From Vittaforma corneae ATCC 50505 (lineage: Eukaryota; Microsporidia; Nosematidae): a DNA stretch of 16,366 nt. The position numbers and the translations under genes are program-made. The notes beneath the pieces are model-generated. The model did not search any database. It was not told the origin of the DNA and was given only the letters and a program-made list of their open reading frames with translations. Positions 1 through 11,277 of this stretch are shown piece after piece (the first letter of the stretch is position 1; each line of letters opens with the position of its first letter). Location: NCBI RefSeq assembly GCF_000231115.1, contig NW_006889862.1, positions 1 through 16,366 on the forward strand. The letters are read 5' to 3'.

Positions 1-1
1 G

Positions 2-505
2 GGTGCAGATCCTGCTGTACTCGCTGCCATCAGAACTGCCAACAGCCCGTTCCAGCAATCCGTGGCTGCTGCAATCCAGAACATCTACACATCAGACAAG
101 CAATCCATTGCTGCTGCCAAGGATAGTCTGAAGAAGGAACTGTCTGACATCCTCAATGCAGCCACACAGAAGACTGTGGCGTGTATCAAGGATGCATTCA
201 GAAAGTTCACCAATGCGGCCAGGTTCAGATTCAACATAATACATGAGGGATTGAAGAAGCATCTTGAAGAGATCCTCAAGACTGGGGAGTCTGGACTGGT
301 TGCTGGGCTGGTGCAGGTGAACAGGAGAGTGTGTGAAGGGGTACGATATGTTCTGAGCCTATGTGCCGATGCACTGTCAGGAAGAGGATGTGACGAGCCA
401 AAACTGCCACTGACATTCTTGGCTGTCTATCAATTAAAGCATATCCCATATTATTTGTTTCCAAAAGGATTGCATGCAGTCATATTTCTGTTGAGATGTT
501 TATGA
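2..505 (+). CDS. Partial gene: Ala/Lys-rich helical protein of unknown function, 3' end
   Basis: I do not recognise this protein. The frame is open from the first bases of the window, so the start lies outside it; 167 residues are visible before TGA at 503-505. The first two thirds are rich in Ala, Lys, Ser, Leu and Glu with few Gly or Pro. This suggests long amphipathic helices or a coiled coil, for example the segment AAAKDSLKKELSDILNAA. Four cysteines sit around residues 57-121. Base use is GC-rich (about 58% in the first 60 bases, about 50% near 121-180), far above the DNA that follows. The last 30-40 codons become AT-rich and hydrophobic, ending in AVIFLLRCL, so the true end may be an unrecognised splice or a truncation. 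An AATAAA lies at 608-613. The GTG at 62 is an internal codon, not a start. No signal peptide or domain can be assigned. Confidence 0.7.
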   Translation, partial: GADPAVLAAIRTANSPFQQSVAAAIQNIYTSDKQSIAAAKDSLKKELSDILNAATQKTVACIKDAFRKFTNAARFRFNIIHEGLKKHLEEILKTGESGLVAGLVQVNRRVCEGVRYVLSLCADALSGRGCDEPKLPLTFLAVYQLKHIPYYLFPKGLHAVIFLLRCL

Positions 506-1954
506 AAAAATGAACAAGGCAAAGATTCGTTTGTTTAATATAATTAGACTCCATTTGTTTTTTGTGGGATGACCATTTGAACCTTTTTAACTATGGAACT
601 ATGCATAAATAAATCATTCACTTATATATTAAGATGTTTGTGTAAATATATAAGATGGATTTTTTATTTTAGTATTACATTACAAGTTGTTCGTTCATTT
701 TACCCAAAGTAAATAAAAACATGGCATTTAAAAATGCAAGAGATGCTCCAAATGATTTAATTATAAACAGATTTCCTATTGTAGCGATCAAATAACCTAG
801 ATATATTTTTATGTTACATGGTATAATTCTTGATTTGTAGCCGTAAAAGTGTACGGTTAATAAATCAACCAATTTTCATTCATGTTGATTCAAATTAACG
901 TCAACTGGTGATTTTCACTGAAAGAATTTCTTCTTAATTGTGCTTAAACACAGAAATGCTTCGGCAAATATTCAATGTTATATCGTGTGATTATGTGTGC
1001 CTTTCAAATGTTAGATATCTTATGAATAGATATTGATTGTGGCCAATATTAATTGATAAATTTAGCACACTATTTTTGATTAACAGATCGATTTAAAATG
1101 TTTAGTGAATTTTATCGAGTAGCATTATTGAAAAATTGATTGCATAGGTTATCTTGCCATAGTAGTTTTCCATTACTTTTTAACGCCATTCTACTTGTCA
1201 TTTTTTCATTGGGTCATTCATCAATCGTTCTGAATATTGCTAGAAAATTGATGCTAATGTTATGCTCAACTTGCAATTTTTGCTGTAATTAATTTAATAC
1301 AATGTGGAGATGTTTAATAACAAGCTTCTAAGGGTTATTCTATGATTTTTATTAAGACCCTTGATGATTTATTTTTAATTGCAGCATAACTTTTAATACA
1401 AAAACGTTAGTAATTCGGGACCTTTTATTGTAACTAAAACACTATAAATTGTACTCGGATCATTGTAATATGTCAGTTATAAAATTTGAATATTATTTAA
1501 TGAAAGAAATGTAGTTAAGGGGTTTCCACAAAGATACGATTATAAGATCATTAAGATAATTATTCATAAAATTTTCATCACATCAACTTCAATAATGAAG
1601 TTCTCTATGATCTTATGCTGTTGCTGTTTTCAAAAAAATTTTAGATCATGAAAATATAGATGAATCGATTAGATAGAAGTTAACCGTAAATAGATTAAAA
1701 ATTACATGCAATTTCTTAAGATATAAATTCACAGTTCACAAATAACATCTAATAACACATGGAACCTTTATATGAAAGTAAATAAAATTAAGATTTATAA
1801 ATGTCCGTCGTTTTTATCTTAAGATGTAAATGTACCATATGTGGATCGAAAAAGAAATATGATTTTGTAAATTTTATAACGGAATTTCAAAGCATATAGC
1901 ACATTTAATTTTCAAAAGCTATATATTAAAACAAGAGAATGTTTTGAGCATATT
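506..1954. other. AT-rich noncoding stretch, left part of the gene-free interval
   Basis: This stretch holds the presumed 3' untranslated region of the left gene, including AATAAA at 608-613, and then AT-rich sequence. The only open frame over 60 codons, on the - strand at 675-872, has no coding character and is the size expected by chance. I see no RNA gene, tandem repeat or mobile element. Confidence 0.7.
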
Positions 1955-2470
1955 TTTAAAAATTCCACTCATGTTAAGACATACTTGCTAGATTTTTATA
2001 TCTAAGTACTTCAAATAATTAGAAATATCCTGCATAAACTTGCCAATCGACACACCATTAAACCCATATCTCTGGAGTGTAATAAGAAACCAGTATTTGT
2101 GGAAGAATGGAAATGCACACTAAAGACAACATGGATGTCCGGTATGTTTCATAAATGCATCGACATCGTGTGTCCTACTTGAATAGTATTTAAACATAGA
2201 TCTAAGCCATGTGATGTATTGAATATGAGGGCATCAGTACTTCATGCATAGTGTTTATCAGATATAAACTGGCTGGGTATATCTGAAATGAATATTATAG
2301 GATATTAAAAGATTTTTAGCATCTAAATATTGAGGAACCAAAACAATAGGGGATAGTGTGCAATCCAGGTATATTTGGAGCCAATTATAACATTCAAAGA
2401 CATATACTAATGTGGAAGAGAAAAGGCGGTTTAGGTATTAAATAAGTTATTTCTAATTTAAAAACTGACG
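1955..2470. repeat. 516-bp direct repeat, copy 1
   Basis: This block is repeated in the same orientation at 11278-11793 with a constant offset of 9323 bases. Reading the two copies side by side I found no mismatch and no indel over 516 bases. The match starts at TTTAAAAATTCC and stops at AAAACTGACG, where the flanks diverge (GTTTCACC here, ATTTTGC in copy 2). The core is about 35-38% GC, higher than the roughly 23-27% just outside its left edge. No terminal inverted repeats, transposase or tRNA-like ends are seen, so it is not a recognisable mobile element. On the + strand a 58-codon frame without stops runs 2006-2179. The same frame continues past a TGA and a TAG to about 2300, but this is weak evidence for coding. 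Confidence 0.93.
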
Positions 2471-2502
2471 GTTTCACCAATAATTTCTTGTCTTGTATGT
2501 AA

Positions 2503-2937
2503 TTAACAACTTTAAATAAGTCCTACGAGAAAGATTTTCACGTAGTAGCGAAGTGGTACAATGCATCATTTTACGTAGGTTATTCGTATAAACTAAAAAT
2601 TGCTGGGTTGGTGCAAAGATACTATCTAACCGTACATTCTCTATGCCTGAGGAGTTATGAGGAACATTTGTCAGAGAAATTATTTGGCATCTCCATTACT
2701 CTATGGATTTGTTTTTCTTTTAAATGGAACATTAAAGATTAGACTAATATAGATATGAATTGTTGCATAATTGGTATTGCGAGCGAAATTGTTGAAATTA
2801 CTCTATTGGCTTATTGTGATGTTGGAGGCCGGAATATTTCCATTTGGAATATAATAACACAATTTAATGTGCAAAATAACATGTATGAACGCATAAGCAT
2901 ACACCAATACGTCTGTCTGTTTATGTTTCGGAAATAA
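2503..2937 (+). pseudogene. Possible decayed coding stretch: 145-codon frame with one internal TAG
   Basis: One + strand frame is open for 79 codons, meets TAG at 2740-2742, and continues for 64 more codons to TAA at 2935-2937. Its GC (about 33-40% over 2521-2700) is higher than the surroundings. The translation has a mixed composition (segments YEKDFHVVAKWYNASF and LVQRYYLTVHSLCLRSYEE) instead of the Lys/Asn/Ile-rich output typical of random AT-rich DNA. A GT at 2711 and an AG at 2751-2752 would bound a 42-base segment. Removing it would take out the stop and keep the frame (the junction codon becomes TAT), so a short intron is an alternative to decay; the donor GTTTTT is poor. No family is recognised. 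A frame of this length with one stop is only marginally beyond chance. Confidence 0.22.
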
Positions 2938-3559
2938 AACTGTGATATAGGCAACAATTTCTTAATTTGAGTAATAACAGCCTCACATTAATCAAATATG
3001 ACTGCAGAAGAATAGGATGATGTTTTACTATATCAATACATTGTGAGAAAAACTATGCAGAGAAGTATATTTAGGAAAGAGTCTGGGCAAAACATAAAAA
3101 CTCAAATACCCAGTTAAGAAAGAACATGGCACCCATCAGAGTGAATTAAAAGATTTGTTTCTAATATATCTATTGATAGTTTTAAATAGTACAATGTACA
3201 TATTCGCTATTGGCCAAATATTTTCAACCAAAAGTTAAAAAATCACCGTCCTTGTTGTTATCATAATCTACCTGCTTCGTCTTTCTTTTACATTTACTAT
3301 TCAATTCATATGTTTTTCAAAAAATTTTATAGCATTGTAATTAATAAAACTGTTTGATCAAATAAAATAGTATAATACGCAGACGTCCATCCGACAAATA
3401 CAAAGGCAATATTAACTTATAGAAAATAAATTGTATGGGCTTATAAACTCAATCTAAATTAACATGATTTGATTTTCTCAAAATGGTATAATAAATTTGT
3501 TTTGTTTAATAAAATACTAATCCAATTCTGTTGAGAAAAGAACGTCAATATTATTATAA

Positions 3560-3859
3560 TCTGCTTTATCTTTTAAGAATTCAGAAAATACAGCTTTATT
3601 CGTGTATGATGGGGCATACCTGCATCCAGAAAGCTACAAGTATTCAGCATATTTCCTAGAAACTCCATCTTCTTTTATGGTGAGATAACTTGTGTCTTTT
3701 GTATTGCTATACATCCTGTATTTTATAATACTTGGTTCTAGATTGTATTGGCTCAAAACATGCAGTCTCGGACAATTTGAGAAACAATATGCCGGCAATG
3801 CATATCATGACTGTTTATATGAATCATGCAATATTAAATATAAAATTGAGATTGTATAA
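3560..3859 (+). pseudogene. Possible decayed coding stretch: 100-codon frame with one internal TAA
   Basis: A single + strand frame runs 42 codons to TAA at 3686-3688, then 56 more codons to TAA at 3857-3859. The first half reads as mixed polar/aromatic sequence (LFVYDGAYLHPESYKYSAYF). The second half starts with a hydrophobic run (SFVLLYILYFIIL) and then a Cys/Tyr-containing stretch (WLKTCSLGQFEKQYAGNAYH). GTGAGA at 3680 resembles a splice donor and TTCTAG ending at 3741 an acceptor, but that 62-base intron would shift the frame out of the better-looking downstream reading. I cannot build a convincing spliced gene and recognise no family. Chance remains a real explanation. Confidence 0.2.
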
Positions 3860-4793
3860 TGTTATATAATCAAAATGTGACTAGAGAATAGCATTAAATC
3901 CCAAACCCCTTGATGCAACTAGCTGGTTAAATAAATGGCAACGAAGAAGCCACCGGTATATTACAATTAAACTAGAGAATTTTAATTTCTCGTGATATAA
4001 TTTGTTGTATGCTACCATGTTTAGAACTTTTTGGTTGATAAGATTTTTTGATAAAACTTTTAAAAGTAAAACTGCAAAAAACTAGAAAGAAATTATAAAT
4101 ATGATTAAAATGCCAGATTTAGCAGCACAACACACATATACCTTGGTATTACATGGAAAGGTTGATCTTATTATGAGATGTTGAAAGATAATTCATTCAT
4201 ATTATTTATGGTATTTAGAATTATTGATTTCAGAGATTTTTAATATATATAGCCGTCGAGTCAACGAAATTTGCCTGGCAATCATTCGTATGTTTAACTT
4301 GATATTATTTCTAAATATATTAAAATGTGAAAACCCATTGATGCTGATAGCCATGTTAGATAAAATATCTAATTTCCATACAATCTTTGAAAGTTTTGCT
4401 GTTTTCTGGAGTTGTTTTTACAAATAGCACCTTGATACAACATCGCCACTTTGGTTAATTTTTGTTGTGTACAACGTATATTTTGTCGAAACAGCAATGG
4501 TTAAATTATATAGTTGTATTGGGTTCCCCAATTCTTGATGTCGTATTGTATTTAATGGTACTAAGTTTAAATACAAATTTTTGATTATATTACTGATTAC
4601 TTTAGACAATTCTGGTATTTAAATCATATTTAAGCTTCAATAGTTAACAAATATAATAATGCCCTACTAATGAATTTTATCACATTATTGAAAATTGTCA
4701 AAGTTAATTCTCAAGAGATTCCACGTTGATGCTTTAGCTTGTAAATAACATTTAAATAAACCAAAATCATCGCCAAACCCTTATTATAAGTAA

Positions 4794-5259
4794 TTAATAT
4801 ACAGTGCAAGGTTTTTTATTTTTATAAATAAGATCTATTTTAAGAAATTCATCTGGAATTAACACATACTCTCTACTAAAGGCATGCCGCTTTAACTTGG
4901 CTAGTTTGAAAAGAGTTTTTATCAGGAATTTCATTGTCATATTTCTTGATATTCTCATTATATTGAAATTTTGGTTGGTAAAGGTAGATATTGTCGGTGT
5001 ATGGTTTGATGTTTGGGTCATATTTATGCCAAAACCAACAATTGCAATCAGGTTGTGCTTTGTCGCATATTTTCTTGAGACAAGTCTGTACCACCATTTA
5101 AAGGATGAGGCCAACTTATACTTTATTATGCAATTTTATACTGTGGGCTCATTTACCAACATCAGGCTTTTTATTATACCTACCAACTTGGGAAGGTTTA
5201 CCAATCAAAGCGTTTTGATGGAAAACAAAAAATTTTACACGTTAATAAATCAACATTAA
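4794..5259 (-). pseudogene. Possible gene relic with overlapping - strand frames
   Basis: GC is raised here to roughly a third, in otherwise AT-rich DNA. Two - strand frames overlap: one at 4876-5097 (73 codons after a TAA-ATG junction) and one at 4794-5114. The first reads with several Cys and aromatic residues (CLKKICDKAQPDCNCWFW, then DNIYLYQPKFQYNENIKKYD). The second continues past its end with SREYVLIPDEFLKIDLIY. Together they could be one frameshifted remnant. A + strand frame of 120 codons (4897-5259, TTG start) covers the same DNA; it is hydrophobic and I treat it as a shadow. Alternatively all three are chance frames in one locally GC-raised patch. No domain can be assigned. Confidence 0.18.
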
Positions 5260-5835
5260 ATTTATTTTACACAGACAAACACAACAATGCTAGAATGATT
5301 TTGAAATATTAATTAAACACACACTCCAACTCGATATATGATAAAGTACACCTGCAATTAAATTCATCACATACATTTTAAATATTCTAATGACATTCCA
5401 CCGTTTATATTTAATAATTTTAGAATGTGCAATAATTATAGAAAATGAACATATCAGACTAGATTTTTCATGCTTATATCTGCAATTTTGGTTTTTTCTA
5501 ATGTATTTCGAAAATTCGCGAGCATATTGGAAAACAATCATATTTCTTTAAACAACAACTTTTGCTGTACCATGCTAGTATTAGTAATAAAAAATATCTT
5601 TGTTTTAAAACAAACAAACTCTATTTGGACGCACTCAACAAATCCTTTTTATATAATATTTTGTAGATTAGCCGTAGATAATCTTAATGATATCTGCAAC
5701 TACTTAATATTGGTGGTATAAATGCAACAATCCCTCAAATCAATAAGATTTTTATGTAATATAATTGTTTTGAACTATTCAACCTTGCGTATCCCCTCCC
5801 TTATTAATCCAAATATTAAGCAGGAAACATTGTTT

Positions 5836-5863
5836 AGATCAAATTATTATTGTGGTTTGATCT
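5836..5863. repeat. 8-bp perfect inverted repeat, 12-base loop
   Basis: AGATCAAA at 5836-5843 is the exact reverse complement of TTTGATCT at 5856-5863. A structure of this size is expected several times by chance in DNA of this length, and no T-run or gene end gives it a terminator role. Confidence 0.5.
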
Positions 5864-7599
5864 TTTACTCACAATAAATGTTCTATATATTGGGAGTTCA
5901 CTTAACATTATAATTCTGAAAATTTTATCCTATTAAAATATCTTCTGAATTATTTTTAGATTGTACGAATTATCTAGAAATCTCTGTTGAATTCTTGTTA
6001 CTTCACATATAAAATATTTGTGCCGAGAAATAGAGAATTGTCTGTTGTTAAAAATAGTCTTTTTAAATAAAATTTCCTTATGCCCGTAGCATAATAACAC
6101 ACCAATTATTTATTAAGTAAATGGTGGATATCATCAAATAAGAATCACACAAACATATTCTATGTCGAAGTTGGTCAATTTGTACATTTCTACAAATCAT
6201 AAATTATTTATCACAGTATGATGTACAATTTATACTAAAAGGGATCTTTGTGAAAAACTATGAAGTTTGTTTGACCATAAGTAATGTTAATGGTTAATTT
6301 TTTAATAATCATCCTTTATAACATGCAATAAATCTCAGGGAACTTATTTTCACTTCTAAACAAGGGCAGAGCATAGGTTTGAAATGCTCTTGTAAAAAGA
6401 AAAGAGTCTCCTAAAACATGCAAATGGTTTAATATGCACAAATTTCACACAAATTCAAATCCTTAAGTGATGTTGGTGAATATGATAGGATATGGGGAAA
6501 CACTCCATATAACACCAATAACTATGGAATCAATCAGATACAATTTTTATTTGAAGATGTGGGGGTGTATTTTAAGAAAAATATGCCACTGAGTTGAATC
6601 TTTAACAAATCCGTGATTACTGCAATATACGACAATCTGCACAAGATTTATAAAATATGGCAATTCTATAATGTTAGGTAGTGTGTGGTTATTTAATAAA
6701 TTAGGTACATATTTTATCTCAAGTAAGACGTATGACAACAGTATCGCATTTTTAAATTATTTAATGCTAGTTTTATTCAAATATAAGCTATATGGTGGGA
6801 GTAAATCATTAAAATAAGTACTTTTTTATTCATAGAGTTAGTTTTCCAAAAATCTTTGTTATTTCTGATTGATAGTTTATGTGCATAGTATATAAGCTAT
6901 GTGCACGAATTCATATCTATGATTTATATGCACTATTTCGTAGATCATATATCAGAAAATTGTACTCGATGCATCGAATTATACTAGAACATGTACAAAT
7001 TGATTTTCAAAAGAATAAAAGATTTATAAGGGCAACGTACAGAGTTTATGTGGAAATAGTTCTAGGTAATGTCTTCAAAACAATGCGCATTTGTATAAAA
7101 GATGCCTTGTGATTGGTTACGAAACAAATCCGATTTGTTTATCCATTTCATAGCCTTTTCAATGACATTTTATGATCGCATGGCACATATCACGAACAAT
7201 AAAAGTATAAATGCAAAATAATCAAGAGATAGAAAAATTAAGATTAAATCAAGTAGATAGCGAAATGCCCTTTAATTATAAAAAATTTACAATTAATCTA
7301 AAAGACAGATGGATTATAAAACGATGCACAAATAAAAAGATATAACCCAACAGTTGTGAATAGAAATGGTCGGCACAAAAATATGTTTTCTAACGACAGA
7401 AGAATAATAAAGTTTAAGAGGCTTGATTGTGGCAATTAGTCAAAAGAGACTAACGTTTAACCACTTTATTTGCCATTTAATTAGATCCAGAACAAATGTG
7501 TTCTAATTAGGGAATTAAAACATTTAAAAGTATAAATGCAGGACTTGTAATTGTGGCAATAGAATCCAAAATAGTAACAATGTTGTGAATAATAGTTAA

Positions 7600-7860
7600 T
7601 TAAATATAAAATAATGGGTAGAGATGAGAGCAAAGAACAGTCTGAAATTTAAAGAGAAATTGGAAACGAGTCAGCAACAAAAGATGAGAATGAAAAGAAG
7701 TGAAAGTTTGGTGTAGTATAAAAGAAATACAAGCAGTTATTGTTATGGCATGCAAAAGAAGTTGTGATGAGGGACTGATGATGAATAGAAAGATGACTAT
7801 TGAGAAATTCAATTGATATTAGAGTTTAATAAGAAAGATTAGGATGCGTATCAATTTATT
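7600..7860 (+). other. Purine-rich block on the + strand
   Basis: The + strand is strongly purine-rich with far more G than C; for example 7681-7740 has 44 purines out of 60, with 15 G against 2 C. Only short coding-like + frames (under 45 codons) are present and they change frame often, so no gene is supported. The - strand frame at 7600-7812 is the pyrimidine-rich shadow of the tract. Such asymmetry can mark a transcribed or replicated strand or decayed Lys/Glu-rich coding DNA. Confidence 0.5.
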
Positions 7861-8513
7861 CGAATATCAGATCATAATTGTTGAGTGAGCTGAAATGGCG
7901 AGGTAAGTTGATGATATAATATGACAACATATAGGTGAAATCCGACGAGATCCGTATAAAAGTTAAAGATTTTTTGTTGATTTAAAAGACCTTTTCTCAT
8001 TAAATTGAAGAATGCAAGAAAATATAAACGTTTGAGAGAAGGATTTGTAAATAAAATGAACGACAATGGTTTTTAAACTCGTTTAATACAAATAGATAGA
8101 ACTTTTGAAACATGAAAAATATTAGAAATATAGTCTATGTGGATAATATCCATATACATCACATATTAAAAAGCGTGGAAGAAAACTTTAAAGTATGCAC
8201 CAAAGATGTTATAAAGGCATCTAAAATATAATGGATGCCAATGCTGATATTTTAAATGCTACTAAAAATAAGAGGAAACCGAATTATCAGTGCATATCAA
8301 ACGTAAATCAATGAAATTAAAAATTTCGCATTATTTGCGACATTATAATGGTATTATTCCATGTTTTTAATCTGGTATAATAAATAATTTTGTTCGTTGA
8401 GATTAATGTGATGGAAACAAGTTGAAAATATAGTACTATGAAGTTAATGGTTTAAAGAGAATTTAAAAATTACAAATGGTCGCCACTTAACAATAACAAA
8501 GAAGTTCTATTAA

Positions 8514-8657
8514 AATAAATCTTCAAATGCGAAATACTATGTTGTTTATACCGAAATAGAATGGATACAGAACCATCCACAATTTCTCCTATTGATGTTT
8601 GAGATGTTTGTTCTCATGCCAAGTGAAGAGTCAAACCAGATCACATTTGAATTTTAG
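8514..8657 (+). other. Short open stretch with raised GC, no supported gene
   Basis: A + strand frame of 47 codons runs from just after TAA to TAG at 8655-8657. It has no ATG until about midway. The translation contains VVYTEIEWIQNHPQFLLLMF and MPSEESNQITFEF, which is less AT-driven than neighbouring frames. Length alone is fully compatible with chance. Confidence 0.15.
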
Positions 8658-11277
8658 AACACCCTATATATGTTTATGAATTTTATGGATTCTTAGAACT
8701 ACTCTACTATTGTAAAATTAAATTATAAATATTAATCCATACATCTCAAATATCTATAAGATGCATCGGTTTGGCATGGTGCCTAGAATCCATTTTAATA
8801 TCAAAATATCAACAGCATATTATTATTGACATGACATCATCTCAACTTTTTTCACCATACAAATCATGATTGATCTAATCTTATTTCTATGCAATCGAAA
8901 ATATTTGAACAATGAGGATATTATATTAATTAATATACATCAATTTTTAAATATTAAAAGCAATTTCGAGAATCGCGTTATCTTTATGTGCATATTTTGA
9001 AATTTACTGTTCGCACACTTCTGCGTTGTTTAACTAATGGAATATATTTGTATATAACTTTATCAGGCACATAAATAATTATCATGTAGTGAATCAATTA
9101 AATTGCATCTAATTGTTTATTAGTATATTAAAAATGATATTGCCAAATTTCTCGTGGTCTTTGAAGAACTGAGTACTCATAACGCACTAAGAGCGATTTT
9201 CGTCTCTACAGATGCGCATACTTCATTGAAAATCATTATATTTTGAATAAACGCCATTATTGTTAAATTTTACAACCAAATGAACATGGCAACTCTGAAA
9301 TTATAGATCTAAATAACATTGCTATTTTATGTTGACTAGATTGTAATAAAAACACCACGTCTTATAAATAACACGCAGTTTTCAATATTTATTTAAATAT
9401 GTACAAATTATAAGGGGCTTGTTTTACAATTTTCTTGAAGAGAAGACGGTCTTATCATGCCATTGCTTAACTTTTAGCATTAATCAAAAATTTTCTTGCA
9501 TTTCATAAAACTTCCATTCTAATTTTTTTATTAACGGTCAAAACCCATAGAAGATTCCTAAAAAAATCCACGCATGCGTTGTGTTTTTGCTTATGGATTT
9601 AATTTAGGCGTGAAATCATTTCGAATTCGAAACATAAATATGAAATCGTTAGCATGTTATATAGATTATCATAATGCTATGCAAAAATGTTTATTATCTA
9701 ATATTGACTTCTTTCCCATTATCTTTCATATTTTATTTTTACAAAGTTTTATGAACCAGCTACATCCTAAAAAATGATGTTGTTAAAAATAAATATGTCT
9801 TCTTATTTGAATTTAGCAATCATGTCTTCTCACTTTACGTTTAAAGATACCATCTTTAAAAGTTTTAGCAAGCAGCGTAGTTTTGTATTATGAGATCAGA
9901 CCAAATATAGAGATTTTACAACACGATATTGCTCTCCTTTAAACTTTTTTAACTCTGTTTTGTTCGAAATCAATTATTTTTCTATCTTACAGCATAAAAT
10001 CTTTATATAAAAGATAATAACCTTGGAAATTGTCAGTGTTGATGCTTTCTACATAGCAGGTGTGAAATAGTCCTATATGTAGCTTTGTAGAATACTCTCT
10101 TTTATTCCTAAAATTATCTAAATATTTAATTTTTAAATTTTTAATATTAAGTGTACAACATTGGTTAATTTAATTGAGCCAATATTTTTTAGAAATCAAA
10201 ATAAACTGTTAGTCTCATCTTTTATTGAATATTTACGCATCATTATTTTTGTAGCATCATAACTTGTCGTTTTGACTGTTTTTAAAAATTTTGTGATGTT
10301 GCATCACTTTATATTACATTATAATTTTTAAACGGTCAGATGCAAATAAAAACAACGATGCTTGAGCTAACAAGACTGAAACATAGGAATGGTTCTTCTA
10401 TATGTTTGATGCCGTACTTTACCAATTCAACAATATTAATCAAATGTGGTGGTTATCCTTCTTATTTTTAAAGCACACATTTCTTCGTAATAACCTAACT
10501 GATTTAACTAATAGATTGCATGTTTATCTCTTTCAATGTCTTATAACATTCCAAAGGAAAATGCATATTGATGGAAGATTAATGAAAAATATCGTTGAAA
10601 ACTTTTACAAAATACATTACTAAAAGGACTCGATTTAGGACAAAGTTTTGTAAGTTGCATAGTTCTCTTTATCCGCTTCAATGAGCAATTATATTATGAA
10701 AACGACATAGTCAAGTGTATTGTTGATCGATCAAGCCTTTAAATGCTTTTGTACAAGCAAATTTCATCTTATAATTAATTCTACATCGAACAACAAGCGT
10801 TTTTATGTTATTCAATAACATATGGATTGATAAATTCCGTGCATTGGCAATCTCTCACATGTTGTAGAAATAAATGAGCAATCCCGATTATTATGAGTTG
10901 GAAATGGATAGTTAATAAAAACAATTGTGCCAATATGAGTTATATAATGGATCAAAATTGTTTGGGCATTTGAGTATTAAACATTCAAACAAATAATTAC
11001 ATCAGCTTTAAATAAAATTGCTAGCAAACTATGAATTAATACAAACGCAGTTATATTGTAGATTGATGTGTCATACAACTTTTATTTAATTTTTTAAAAA
11101 GATTTAGTCTGTTTCTGCTAAAAATTTTAACCTCAACAAAAATGGTGTTTTAAGCAAAAGTTAATGAAAACTTTTCCGCCACTTGAGATCTTAGCATTTA
11201 ATAAATCTATGGGGTAACATACTGACTATATGAATATAACAGCCCATCAGTGGTTCGTTCAATTTTTAAACTTCTAG

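Larger units (their letters stand above)
2471..11277. other. AT-rich interval with no supported gene, between the two repeat copies
   Basis: About 8.8 kb with no gene I can support. GC content is mostly 20-30%, for example about 17% at 10081-10140. Many open frames of 60-120 codons exist on both strands, including overlapping ones on opposite strands at 4794-5259. At this composition stop codons fall about every 12 codons, so a dozen or more such frames are expected by chance. Sub-stretches with higher GC and better-looking frames are listed separately with low confidence. No tRNA or rRNA, no satellite-type tandem array and no telomeric repeat was seen. Confidence 0.6.

Noticed and set aside
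1955..2470. The 516-bp repeat as a transposable element or LTR
   Set aside because: No terminal inverted repeats, TG...CA ends, transposase or reverse transcriptase frame, or clear target-site duplication.
4224..4427. 67-codon + strand frame
   Set aside because: Starts at TTG; composition is the Ile/Leu/Phe-rich output typical of random AT-rich DNA; no homologue recognised.
4897..5259. 120-codon + strand frame as a membrane protein gene
   Set aside because: It begins at TTG, is hydrophobic only because of T-rich codons, and overlaps two better-looking - strand frames.
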